The notes: generated from the sequence alone by a model not told the origin. Numbered from the stretch's first letter, positions 37,383-47,251 are shown. The stretch is 48,412 bases of DNA from Burkholderiaceae bacterium (GCA_031277295.1 JAITMV010000091.1:1-48412); one strand, 5' to 3'. Numbers and translations are program-made.

Positions 37383-40084
37383 CGACGCAGCCCGATGGCA
37401 AGACGCCCGATCAGTCCAACGCACTGGCGACTGTGGCTTGGGCAGGAGATATCAACCTCGGGCGACGTTTCCATTATCGCAGCGTCCGCGCACAAGTGCG
37501 CGACCAACTGGCGCGGATCGCGCCATTTGTCGCGGCCGATCTTCGCATTGTGAACCTCGAATGCGTGGTTGCCACTTCTGGCAAGGAAGGGATCGATAAA
37601 CTCATGCTGGGAACCACCAGGAATGAGTACTCACCCTACTATTTCCGCGCCCGTCCGGAAATGCTCGAAATTCTGCTGCGCGGCGGGGTGGATGTGGTCA
37701 CGACGGCCAACAACCACAGCGGCGATTACGGTCCGGATGCCTTGGTCGAGCAGGGTCATTGGCTCGATCTGGCGGGCATCGACCATATAGGTTCCGGACG
37801 CCATCTGGAGGAAGCTTTCAGCCCGCTCATCCGGCGCGTCGGCGGGTTGAACATTGCGCTGTTCGGGCTGGACGCGACGCAGCCGGACTTTGTCGCGGGC
37901 GAGACAAGGCCGGGCCACGCCTGGCTGGATCCAACCAAACCTCAGGGTTGGTGCGAAATCATGAAACCCCGGATTGAGGCCGCGCGCGAACAGGCCGACA
38001 TCGTTGTGCTGGTCATGCACTGGGGTATGAACGGCCTGCAGCAGCCCGACAAGATGGAGATCATCGGCGGCCATGCGCTAATCGACGCGGGAGCCGACGC
38101 CATTTTGGGCGCTTCGTCTCATTTGCTGCAAGGCGTTGAAATCTACAAGAACAAACCTATCGTCCATGACGCCGGGAATTTTTTGTTTGATGCGGTATCC
38201 AGAAAACTCGGAGACGGCGGGATTTTTATTCTGGAAATGGATGGCTCGGGCGTGAAACATGTCATTTTCACTCCCCTTGAAATCGGTTTTTGTCAAACCG
38301 TTGTGCCGGCATTGCCTCAAGCGATCAGCATCACAACGCGGTTCGAGAAAAAATGCGCTGAATTGGGAACCCGGCTTGAGATCACGAAGGAAGGCCAGGG
38401 TGTGATCGAAATGCCTGATGATCGCCCTGTTCGCAATCTGCGCCCGCCGATTCCGGTGGCGCCCAAGGTGGGAGCGAAGCTGGCGCCGCTTTCCGAACCG
38501 AGACCCGAGTGGCTTGCCGAGGTGGTTCCCGAGGATGCTCGCTTGGCTGAGCCTCTGCGGTTGGGGCCGTTGGAACTCTTGGGCGTCAGGGCTTATCCTC
38601 AACAGATCGACCGGCTCAGATCGATTCATGTCGAATCATGGTGGCGTTTGGCCGAGCCGACCACGGTGGATTGGCGTATTGATTTTCTTGCATCGCCCGA
38701 CAAGCCAGGGCCGGTTGGCGACTGGGGCGGAGGAAGCGAGCATGATCCGTGTGACTGGATGTGGCCAACGAGCCGCTGGCGAACAGGCCAAATTTACCGG
38801 GATTTTTACAGTTTGCGCCGGCCCGCTGTCCGAGAGTGGGTCGACCAGTCGATTACTTTGTCGGTCGGCCTTGTCAGCCAGGCTGGCCGGATTGAGCGCC
38901 ACTGCCTGCCTGGTTCAATCGAGTTCAAGCTTTTACCGAAAGTCGGGCTTGAAGTTTCGCGCGCCAATCCAGCGCAGTATCAAATCCCGCCTGTGGAGAA
39001 AATCAGTCCAACGCCCCAAATTCTTTGGACTGCGCAGCAGCTTGAAGAAATCACCGGAGGGACGTGGCTGGTCAAGCCGCCTCAGACTTGGTTCGTTCGT
39101 TCGGTGACGCATAGGGCGGAACAACTCGAAAGCGGGTGTTTCGCGGCTCCTGCCTTACTGGCGGCCGTGGATCAGCGCATGGCTATGCGACATGAGTTGC
39201 CGCCAAATGTATGGCCTGAAAAATACTGGGACACCCATGACCAGCTACCGGCAAAGCAGAAATTGATCGCAGGCGCCATCGTTGCGCACTCTGTTGATGG
39301 GCTTGCCCCCGATTTCCCCTTGCTCCAAGTCACCGACCCTCTGCACGCGGTGATGCAACTCGGAGTGGCCGCACGCAACCGACTCAAGGGCCAAGTCGTA
39401 GCGGTAGCAGGCAGCGTGGGAAAAACCGCGCTGTGCCAGATGCTGATCAAGACGATGGCGGTGGATCACTCTGTTCTAGGCGATCTCATTGCGGGCTATC
39501 ACTCTCGCGCTGGAATTCTGCATACCATGGCCAATGCGCCGGAATTCACGGATTTGGTGGTTGTTGAGACTGAAGAGGCGGCGTTGAACGCGCGGCAATT
39601 TCAAAATAGTCGTTTACTGCGCCCAAATATTGGCATCATCGTAAATGTCATGCCACCTCGTTCGAGCAACCCGAAACCGAGACTGGATGTTGTCGCGCGA
39701 AGAATGGCCAACATCGTCGAAAGCCTGGAGGCGGGAGGCGCCTTGCTGCTTCATCGTGAAATCGAATTCTTTGATTTCATCTGCAAACGCGCACAAGAGA
39801 AAAGCCTCCGTCTGATTACTTATGGGCAGAGTGAGGATGCAAACCTTAGACTGCTCGACTACGATCAGCACAGTGGCCGAATTTGTGCTCGCTTGCCCGA
39901 TGGCAAAGAAGTTGAATATGGCCTCAATGTCCGTGACAAACATATGGCATTGAATAGCCTTGCTTGTATCGGGGTGCGCTTGGCGTTGGGATGGGAAATC
40001 GAACCTTGGCTCAAGGAGTGCGGGACGTTCATGCCGCCGACAGAAGAGCGCGTCGAATTATCTTCAGCGGGCGCTCAAGGATAA
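37379..40084 (+). CDS. CapA-type metallophosphatase fused to a MurF-like Mur ligase module
   Basis: CapA motifs: WAGDINLGRRF, IVNLECVVAT, VVTTANNHSGDYGPDALVEQG, IVVLVMHWGMN, ADAILGASSHLLQGVEIYKNKPIVHDAGNFLFD. MurF-like: LWTAQQLEEITGGTWL...VRSVTHRAEQLESGCFAA...LQVTDPLHAVMQLGVAARNRLKGQVVAVAGSVGKTALCQML...RPNIGIIVNVMPP. ATGA overlap with the previous gene sets the start at 37379. Confidence 0.85.
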   Translation: MTTQPDGKTPDQSNALATVAWAGDINLGRRFHYRSVRAQVRDQLARIAPFVAADLRIVNLECVVATSGKEGIDKLMLGTTRNEYSPYYFRARPEMLEILLRGGVDVVTTANNHSGDYGPDALVEQGHWLDLAGIDHIGSGRHLEEAFSPLIRRVGGLNIALFGLDATQPDFVAGETRPGHAWLDPTKPQGWCEIMKPRIEAAREQADIVVLVMHWGMNGLQQPDKMEIIGGHALIDAGADAILGASSHLLQGVEIYKNKPIVHDAGNFLFDAVSRKLGDGGIFILEMDGSGVKHVIFTPLEIGFCQTVVPALPQAISITTRFEKKCAELGTRLEITKEGQGVIEMPDDRPVRNLRPPIPVAPKVGAKLAPLSEPRPEWLAEVVPEDARLAEPLRLGPLELLGVRAYPQQIDRLRSIHVESWWRLAEPTTVDWRIDFLASPDKPGPVGDWGGGSEHDPCDWMWPTSRWRTGQIYRDFYSLRRPAVREWVDQSITLSVGLVSQAGRIERHCLPGSIEFKLLPKVGLEVSRANPAQYQIPPVEKISPTPQILWTAQQLEEITGGTWLVKPPQTWFVRSVTHRAEQLESGCFAAPALLAAVDQRMAMRHELPPNVWPEKYWDTHDQLPAKQKLIAGAIVAHSVDGLAPDFPLLQVTDPLHAVMQLGVAARNRLKGQVVAVAGSVGKTALCQMLIKTMAVDHSVLGDLIAGYHSRAGILHTMANAPEFTDLVVVETEEAALNARQFQNSRLLRPNIGIIVNVMPPRSSNPKPRLDVVARRMANIVESLEAGGALLLHREIEFFDFICKRAQEKSLRLITYGQSEDANLRLLDYDQHSGRICARLPDGKEVEYGLNVRDKHMALNSLACIGVRLALGWEIEPWLKECGTFMPPTEERVELSSAGAQG

Positions 40085-40088
40085 CCGG

Positions 40089-41150
40089 ATGGAACGGAAC
40101 ATGCCGCGCAGCGTAAAAATATGGTTGTTGTTTGCCGCCAGCTTGGCAGTGTGGGTTGGTGCGTCTCTTGCGGCATTTGCCGAACAGGGCACGCCCGCCT
40201 TGTGTGGAGCAACCCATGATGAAAACATTAATCAACTGGAGCGTGTACTTGAGCGCGATGAATTTCGCATTTTCTACACGCTGACGGGAAAACATGCGCT
40301 GATTGATCGCACTGATCGCAATCTCAACGGCATTCCGGACGAAGTCGAGGACCTGGCAACCCAGTTGACAACCAGCCGGGACATATTTTCCAAAATCATT
40401 GGATTACAGAACCCTTTGAAGCGACCGCGCTACGCCAACGCCCGCAAAATTGACGTTTTTCTTTTGCATTTCAATAAGGGAACAGGAACGGCTTATGACG
40501 AAATCCACAATCACATGGTCGACCGGGACGGTAAGGGCTATTGCGCGTTGCGTCTGAATGTGGCCATTGGTCGTCCCAATTCGAATTCCGCACCGACGCA
40601 CGAGCTTTTTCATCTTTACCAATACAGCTACAGCATGTTCAAGACACCCTGGTTTCTGGAGGGCGGGGCGAGATGGTCGCAATCTGCAGTTCAAGCGGAT
40701 CTGGCGCCCGAAAAACGGCTTTTGCCATCTGACCAGGCCCAACTTGATCGGCAGTTGCTTACCAGAATATACGCGGCAAGCCGAATATGGAATCGCCTCG
40801 GGGTTTTGTTGGACCCAACTGGCCGGTTGCATCTTCCGCCAGACATTCAGGCCAGGACCTATTTGGACGGAACGAAGGTTGTGCAGGACGATGTGCTGTA
40901 CGGCGCGGCTCTCATGAAGGATTTACTCGAGGAGCTGGACAGGGTCAGCCTGGAGGTTTCCCAGAGGAAAGGGTGGCGTCGATACCAGTGGCGAGAGGCG
41001 GACCAGAAGGATTTGTCGCATGCTCGGGATGTGGTTCGCGCTATTCTGGTGGCGGCAAGGCGGCAGGCCCGAAAGGCGGGGGTAGAGAATGCGGAACTTG
41101 AATCTTTTTTGCGAACGTTGGAGCTTAAGATTAGAAATGCAACCCAATGA
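40089..41150 (+). CDS. Secreted putative zinc metallopeptidase (HExxH/gluzincin-like)
   Basis: Signal peptide SVKIWLLFAASLAVWVGASLAAFA; Ca-binding-like DRTDRNLNGIPDEVEDL; THELFHLYQYSYSMFKTPWFLEGGARW (HELFH plus downstream EGGA). Start 4 nt after the CapA-Mur stop. Confidence 0.72.
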   Translation: MERNMPRSVKIWLLFAASLAVWVGASLAAFAEQGTPALCGATHDENINQLERVLERDEFRIFYTLTGKHALIDRTDRNLNGIPDEVEDLATQLTTSRDIFSKIIGLQNPLKRPRYANARKIDVFLLHFNKGTGTAYDEIHNHMVDRDGKGYCALRLNVAIGRPNSNSAPTHELFHLYQYSYSMFKTPWFLEGGARWSQSAVQADLAPEKRLLPSDQAQLDRQLLTRIYAASRIWNRLGVLLDPTGRLHLPPDIQARTYLDGTKVVQDDVLYGAALMKDLLEELDRVSLEVSQRKGWRRYQWREADQKDLSHARDVVRAILVAARRQARKAGVENAELESFLRTLELKIRNATQ

Positions 41151-41418
41151 TGTCACGTCAGTTGGCGAATGATGCGGTGCTCGAAAGCCGTTAGACCCCT
41201 ATTCTCCGAATATTGAAAAAATAGTTAAATCAGCAGACGCTCCGATCCGTTAAACCATTGACAAATGAAATTGATGGATTTGTTCAGCAGACAAGATACG
41301 AATCGGATCGGTGCTAAACTGTATCACGGAAATATGCAACGTAACGCGGCAACTAAAACGCAGTTTCACATCAATAGTTTTATGGAATAGCGTATTAATT
41401 ATTGAAAGGACCAGTCAC

Positions 41419-42192
41419 ATGCGGAATTGGCAAAAGGCGACGGCACGGGATGTCAGGGATTCATTTTTAGCATTTGGTCGAAAAATTCGAAAGAAGGAAC
41501 TAGAAATAGGTCGTATGCACTATGCCCTGGGATTAGCCCATGGCGTGCGCCAAGCAATTCATTGCGGCTATGATAAATTGGTGGCGGTAGAGCTTGGAGT
41601 GGCAGCTGGCAGTGGCTTACTCTCGCTGTGTCAGGCGGCTGAATATTTTCGTAACGAATTCGGCATGGATATTCGTGTTTACGGCTTTGATAGTGCGGCC
41701 GGCCTCCCGGAGTTGGCTGGTTATAAGGATCACCCAGAAGTATGGTGGGAGGGACAGTTCAAGATGCCCGATCCTGAAGAATTACGCGCGAAGCTCCCGG
41801 CTTTCGCCAAACTGCTGATCGGTGACGTGGGCGATACAATCACGGAGTTCGAGTCGGAAATAGCGGACTACCAGCTTGGATTCATCGTGGTCGATCTTGA
41901 TTTCTACTCGTCAACCACCAGAGCAATGAAAATATTCGAAATGAATCCCCTGCGTTATGTGCCGGCTCTGCCGCTCTATATGGACGATACCGAAGTACTC
42001 ATTTCTCAAAATCCATGGTGCGGTGAGGAACTGGCGATTCAAGAGTTCAATAACAATCATGAGTTCCGTAAAATAGAGCGCAAATCTCATTTTTGGGCGA
42101 TCCATAATTTTTATGTATGCCACGTGCTTGATCATCCCGTACGAACAGGTGAGACCCGCCCGCGCCTGCCATTCGAGATTCGTGCGTTCTGA
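41419..42192 (+). CDS. Class I SAM-dependent methyltransferase-like protein
   Basis: LVAVELGVAAGSGLLSLCQAAEYF motif I; DIRVYGFDSAAGLPELAGYKDHPEVWWEGQF; GFIVVDLDFYSSTTRAM. Start at MRNWQKAT (41419). Confidence 0.72.
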   Translation: MRNWQKATARDVRDSFLAFGRKIRKKELEIGRMHYALGLAHGVRQAIHCGYDKLVAVELGVAAGSGLLSLCQAAEYFRNEFGMDIRVYGFDSAAGLPELAGYKDHPEVWWEGQFKMPDPEELRAKLPAFAKLLIGDVGDTITEFESEIADYQLGFIVVDLDFYSSTTRAMKIFEMNPLRYVPALPLYMDDTEVLISQNPWCGEELAIQEFNNNHEFRKIERKSHFWAIHNFYVCHVLDHPVRTGETRPRLPFEIRAF

Positions 42193-42218
42193 AACAACTA
42201 GAGCTTGAGGAATATTTT

Positions 42219-43121
42219 ATGATGAATGCACTGCTGATTCCTGTTCATGTAGCCAAAATCAACTGGCTTGTTTCCTTGCTCAATACAACCCGTGAGAGAT
42301 TAAGAGAAAATGAGCCATTGAATTTTGACATCATTCTTGTCGTCTCAAATGATGGCGAGCGTGAAATTATTAGAAAATCATTGGATTTTTTTTGCGAAAG
42401 GATGACTCCATTCATAAAATACTTCAATGCCCAGGGTTATATTGAGGCCAAGTATGGAAACGGGAAAATTCTGGAGCGTTATCGAAGGAATGACGATAAA
42501 TGCATCGTTAATTTAAAAAAATTCATTAGTCTTTATTTTTTTATGAATAAATACGAATACATTGCAGTGATCGACTGTGACTGTATTTTTGTATCCGATC
42601 CAAACATACTTTTCCCAAAATTAGTTGAAAATTACTTGACAGGTGAATATTTCTCAGGGGGAGGTGGGGGAGTCGCGTTTACAAGCATCATGGAAGATTG
42701 TGCTTCATTTTTTGGCGAGGAAGAGGTTCAGAAGCTAAAGGAGATGTCAAGTTCTTTCAAGCTATTTCCTTGGTTTTTCGATGTCCCGATTTATTCTTCA
42801 GTAGATTTAAAAAGCTTTTTCAATTTTATGTTTTCCAAATCCACGGACGAAGAGGGGTTTTGGTTGAAGCTCAAATGGGGAAGTTTTGAGCACATCATTT
42901 ATATTTTTTATCGCGCTTTGTTCTTGGATGGTAAAATTCGTGACTATTCCGGAATGTTCCCTGGGAAGATTCCTGAACATTTGACTCAATCTGAAATTGA
43001 AAAAATAAAATATATTTATGACTATTCTCCTGCCTGGCTGCGATTTCGTGCCGTCGTCAATGAGACTATGAGCCCATCCAAAAATGATTTTTCCCTACTT
43101 TATCACGTAGATCGAAAATGA
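42219..43121 (+). CDS. Glycosyltransferase-like protein
   Basis: YEYIAVIDCDCIFVSDPNILFPKLVENYLTGEYFSGG (DxD-type motif) in a GT-A-like context; polysaccharide locus neighbours. Confidence 0.55.
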   Translation: MMNALLIPVHVAKINWLVSLLNTTRERLRENEPLNFDIILVVSNDGEREIIRKSLDFFCERMTPFIKYFNAQGYIEAKYGNGKILERYRRNDDKCIVNLKKFISLYFFMNKYEYIAVIDCDCIFVSDPNILFPKLVENYLTGEYFSGGGGGVAFTSIMEDCASFFGEEEVQKLKEMSSSFKLFPWFFDVPIYSSVDLKSFFNFMFSKSTDEEGFWLKLKWGSFEHIIYIFYRALFLDGKIRDYSGMFPGKIPEHLTQSEIEKIKYIYDYSPAWLRFRAVVNETMSPSKNDFSLLYHVDRK

Positions 43122-43202
43122 ATATTTCTTTTATTTGCAGATCCCCTGACACTTTAAAAATTCGACCCATGACAGTTGCCTTCAAATCTGGCGATTGCCA
43201 TA

Positions 43203-44966
43203 TCATTGCGTAAACTCTTTTTTTTCAAGAAGACTTACAAAATTCATTAACTTATCTTGGAGTGAGCGCCACTGGGTTGCCGTGGTGCTCAAATCCTTTT
43301 CCAGGGCCTCGCTCATACCAGAAAACTTCTTTTTCATGTCTTCAAATGTGAAATATCCACCATGCCGCAGCATACCGCGATCCCTTGAGGTCAGGCCCTG
43401 TTTGGCGATCCATAGGGCAGTAAGGTAGTGCGACACGCATTCATAATCCTTGAAGACAAAAATACTCTGAGCATCCAGCATCTCCTGCCAAATGGAACAC
43501 ATTTTCAACATGGTGTCTCGTCGCGCCACCCACATGTTGTCGGCAGGTCCGAAGCCGGCTCTGAGGTAGTTTAAATAGACAACGCCTTCTTCCACTGCTT
43601 TAAAAGACTCCCTGTTGGCAGGAATTGGGCACCGCAAATCAGGACGCATCCTGGCAATATAATCATATCTGATCCCATGTTGTTCTTCATGTTTCAATAA
43701 TAACTGCATGACGGCGTAGTTTTTATAAAACATTTTAGCTTGATTGTAGCTACCTTGATATTCTATCTTTTTTAAATCGAAGGGGATTGACTGTATGAAA
43801 TCATTTTCATTTTCTATTTCACATGCGGCTAACGGAAAGTGATCCTTGTAAAAATCAATACCCAGGTCTTTGACAATACCTTCACTGAAGGTAGCAAAAA
43901 GGTGGGGGAATGTCGCCCGAAATTTTTCAGTATTGTCCAATTCCGGGATGGGGAAAATTGATTCAAATTCCGTTCCGAATGTCCTGCCGATGAACTGGCT
44001 GGGTTTGAATACACCCGGCCATTCTGGAACCTTATCCCAGGTAGAAAGAAAAACATCGGCCTGGAGTGGATCAATAATATTGACGCGAAGATTTTCCAGG
44101 CAGGCACTCGTTCCGCGAGTTTGACCAGTCAAGCACATGGCGATACGTGGTTTTTTTTCTGAAACTGCCCGGTTGATACTGATTATTGGGTTGTGCCATG
44201 TTTCGATTGTTGGCGGAACCTGCCGCACAGTCGCTTTATATTCCACAGCCTGACCAAGCTTTCGATAAACAAGGTCTAGCAGCCTTTTTTGATATGGGGT
44301 TTCCTGGTTGCGGGCTATTTTGGTGAGAAGTTGAATGATGTGCTGCATATTGACCGGATTACGTCCAAAAAAATGGTTCGAATCCAGATGAGCAATAAGT
44401 AGTTTGACAAGGCGCCTGCCTCGGAGAGAAGTTGGAAATACTCTGTTGCTGAATTTACGCATTTCCAAATCGAAGTCACCGTATTTGGCATAAGCAAACA
44501 GCGAAAAAATACCTGTCATTTGCCGGCATTTCCATCGCCGGAACATGGGGACAAAGTTCGCTTGCAAATACTTTCTCATTTCTGCAAAATTTTTGTCTCG
44601 AAATAGCGCAAGAACGGCTTGTTCATGAGAATCAGCTTGTGGAGCGGTTTCTCCTTTCATGATGGGCAGAAAAATTTTGGCGTACCAGTTAATAATGATA
44701 CGTGTCGCTCGTATCTGTTTTTCGGAATACCTGGAATCAGCAAGCAGGTTTAGAAAAAAATTTACTCCTTTCTCTTCTATGATGGTATGCATTTCTTCCA
44801 AAAAACTCCCATCCGCCAACCAGATCAAGAAATCGACATAATAATAGTCATCGAGAGTGCACAGAGTCTGGTAGGTCGTTTGAATATTCTCGAAATCCCA
44901 ATTGCCATCATAAACATGAATATTTTCTAAATGCCATGCGATGGTGAGATGCTTTTGATCACTCAT
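43203..44966 (-). CDS. Surface-polysaccharide protein with N-terminal helical region and C-terminal glycosyltransferase-like domain
   Basis: C-terminal half KPRIAMCLTGQTRGTSACLENLRVNIIDPLQADVFLSTWDKVPEW...YDYIARMRPDLRCPIP resembles polysaccharide-locus glycosyltransferase-like proteins. Confidence 0.6.
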   Translation of the reverse strand: MSDQKHLTIAWHLENIHVYDGNWDFENIQTTYQTLCTLDDYYYVDFLIWLADGSFLEEMHTIIEEKGVNFFLNLLADSRYSEKQIRATRIIINWYAKIFLPIMKGETAPQADSHEQAVLALFRDKNFAEMRKYLQANFVPMFRRWKCRQMTGIFSLFAYAKYGDFDLEMRKFSNRVFPTSLRGRRLVKLLIAHLDSNHFFGRNPVNMQHIIQLLTKIARNQETPYQKRLLDLVYRKLGQAVEYKATVRQVPPTIETWHNPIISINRAVSEKKPRIAMCLTGQTRGTSACLENLRVNIIDPLQADVFLSTWDKVPEWPGVFKPSQFIGRTFGTEFESIFPIPELDNTEKFRATFPHLFATFSEGIVKDLGIDFYKDHFPLAACEIENENDFIQSIPFDLKKIEYQGSYNQAKMFYKNYAVMQLLLKHEEQHGIRYDYIARMRPDLRCPIPANRESFKAVEEGVVYLNYLRAGFGPADNMWVARRDTMLKMCSIWQEMLDAQSIFVFKDYECVSHYLTALWIAKQGLTSRDRGMLRHGGYFTFEDMKKKFSGMSEALEKDLSTTATQWRSLQDKLMNFVSLLEKKEFTQ

Positions 44967-45694
44967 TTGCGCCTACCCTTTTCTTTCTCTGCAGCGATGA
45001 GTTGTCTATATTCCTCTGGCGTACCACAGAATTCGATGAGAGCGCGCTCTACGATCTGATAAAATATCCTCTGCCCCTGATCTATAAGGATATTATAGAG
45101 CGGCGCGATATAATACTCTCCCTTGGACGTTCTATTTTTCGATTTTTCTTGCACAAATATTTCATTGAATTTCCTGCTGTCTTTGAAGTAGTAAAGCCCG
45201 TCGCTGCACAGATCAGAAATGCGTTCTTTTTCGGTCGTTCTGGCTACATTGATTGCATCAGCAGGATCGACAAAAGACCAGTGTTCGCCCTCCCCTCTGA
45301 ATACCTCGAGATACCCATCGCAATCTTTAAGAAATTCTGGTTTTTCATAATGATGGCGAAACGTATCAATATTGAAAATAAACAATGGAAAGTTATCCTT
45401 GCGATCAGAAATGGCAAGGTGAACTGTTTCGGCTTGCCCTCCTGTGGCATCCGGAAGAACATGCAAGTGCGCGTTGCGCAGGCCCAGTCTGGCAATTTCT
45501 CCCTGCACGAAAGGGATGGATTGATGCGTGTCACGGAGAATAAACAGGAATTCATCAGTGGTAAAATATTTTTCAAAACTACGCACGGATCTGGAAAAAA
45601 CCGTTTCTTCTCCAATGGGCAACATATACTTTGGCAGATCATAACCCGCCGCAAAGAAACGACTGCTGAGTCCAGCCATGGGTATGACAATCAT
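44963..45694 (-). CDS. Nucleotidyltransferase (NTP transferase family)
   Basis: MIVIPMAGLSSRFFAAGYDLPKYMLPIGEETVFSRSVRSF; ATGGQAETVHLA; FIFNIDTF. Confidence 0.85.
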   Translation of the reverse strand: MIVIPMAGLSSRFFAAGYDLPKYMLPIGEETVFSRSVRSFEKYFTTDEFLFILRDTHQSIPFVQGEIARLGLRNAHLHVLPDATGGQAETVHLAISDRKDNFPLFIFNIDTFRHHYEKPEFLKDCDGYLEVFRGEGEHWSFVDPADAINVARTTEKERISDLCSDGLYYFKDSRKFNEIFVQEKSKNRTSKGEYYIAPLYNILIDQGQRIFYQIVERALIEFCGTPEEYRQLIAAEKEKGRRK

Positions 45695-45697
45695 GTT

Positions 45698-47251
45698 TTA
45701 CTTTCTTTCGCAATAAGTAGCATAAAGGCGCAAGGCATTGGCAAAAAATGCCCGTTGTCGCTGAGTATTGTCAGCATGTAACGGCAACATGGAGAGAAAC
45801 AGCAAGATGACCAGAGGCAGGCAATCCTTGACATGCACGCCTGGAATGAATTTTTCATTCCAGAATTGCTGCCGGATGGCTTCTGTGCGTGGCTCCAAAG
45901 CAAAAGTCAGTTCGTAGGAATACAGATTTGTGCTGTTTAGAGTGAAGTACCCCGCAACAATGAAATCATACAATCCGATGATGGAATGGGTGAGTTTAGC
46001 CAAATCATACTTCTGATCACCCAGAATGGTCGGGTTCTGATCTGCATCCATGCCTCTTGGATCGAGCAGCTTGATTCCATCAGAACGCAGATCGATCAAC
46101 ATATTGCTGAGGCAGAGGTCTCCATGCAAAAAGCATGGAATGCAAGACAAAGTAGTGACTTGGGCAAAACAGTCAGCGCAGATTTCTTCCAGAGAGGGTA
46201 GCTGCTTTCCTGCATAGTATAAAGGCTGTTTATTATTTAAACCAATACTTTGTGTAAATTCCTCCAGGCGAGTCTGTGTTTTATTTATGTATAGCTTTTC
46301 CGCTTTTGTTTTCAGATTTTCTTCTGAATCAACCGTTGTGCGCGCATCATTGAAAAAATATCTGATCTGCTCAAAAATTCGCGCCCAGAAAAAAACAGGA
46401 TTTTTACCGTGAACAAAAAGCTCGTTCAACGGATTCAGGGGAAGATATTCAAGTTGATAGAATTCTTTTCCATTTTTTTGACCGCTGTCAATAAGCTGGG
46501 GAGTGTATTTTTTTAATGCTGGAGGAACGGATTTGAACCAGGTGGCTTCCGCTGTAATTTTAGCGGAATTTTCTCCGGTTTTATTGACTACACGATTATT
46601 GATTGTCAAGGTATTGAAAGCCCGTTCCGTGGTCATCATTGCGCGGGCCTTGAAATAAGTGTTGACATGACCCATGTCCATCCAGTCGTCAGAAACATGC
46701 ATTGTCATGAGATGCAATTTCATGTATTGCCTGACGCCGGCCACAAAGTCGCCGCGCGCCAGCGCCAGACAGCGCGCCAGATCTCTGGGGGATGAGAAGG
46801 CGAAATACCCGGTCCAGATGTAATCCTTTCCTGAGGCCACTTCCCGGGTCCAGTTGTAATTATCGCGGCTGACAGCAATGTCAATCAGGTCGAGGCTGCG
46901 AGGAAAGTCGTTATACAGGGTGTCGCCATGAAGCATTCGTAAATGGTCCGCAGGGGCGATGGTATTCAGGATGTACAGCAGCGCTTCGGCCAAATTGAAA
47001 TCTTCCGGAGTGGTGATGCTGGAGACGGCAAGACTATCCAGTAAGCTGCGTTCGTGGGTGGTTATCGGATATAATTCCGGCAGCGAGACCATAATTTTTT
47101 CATCGGGAAAGGCCGCGCGAAGTTTTGGCACCTGAAATTCAATCAGTTTCCTGTTGGCCAAAGGGATAAAACAAGCAGGTAGCCGGCCAAATTCAGCCTG
47201 TAGTTCCTGAGTAAGATAAGCACCGGAATTGATTAGGATCATATCAGTCAC
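45698..47251 (-). CDS. Nucleotidyltransferase-like / APH-type kinase fusion
   Basis: N-terminal NTP-transferase-like segment (FGRLPACFIPLANRKLIEFQVPKLRAAFPDEKIMVSLPE...HLRMLHGDTLYND); C-terminal kinase motifs IPCFLHGDLCLSNMLIDLRSDGIKLLDPRG. Confidence 0.78.
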   Translation of the reverse strand: MTDMILINSGAYLTQELQAEFGRLPACFIPLANRKLIEFQVPKLRAAFPDEKIMVSLPELYPITTHERSLLDSLAVSSITTPEDFNLAEALLYILNTIAPADHLRMLHGDTLYNDFPRSLDLIDIAVSRDNYNWTREVASGKDYIWTGYFAFSSPRDLARCLALARGDFVAGVRQYMKLHLMTMHVSDDWMDMGHVNTYFKARAMMTTERAFNTLTINNRVVNKTGENSAKITAEATWFKSVPPALKKYTPQLIDSGQKNGKEFYQLEYLPLNPLNELFVHGKNPVFFWARIFEQIRYFFNDARTTVDSEENLKTKAEKLYINKTQTRLEEFTQSIGLNNKQPLYYAGKQLPSLEEICADCFAQVTTLSCIPCFLHGDLCLSNMLIDLRSDGIKLLDPRGMDADQNPTILGDQKYDLAKLTHSIIGLYDFIVAGYFTLNSTNLYSYELTFALEPRTEAIRQQFWNEKFIPGVHVKDCLPLVILLFLSMLPLHADNTQRQRAFFANALRLYATYCERK

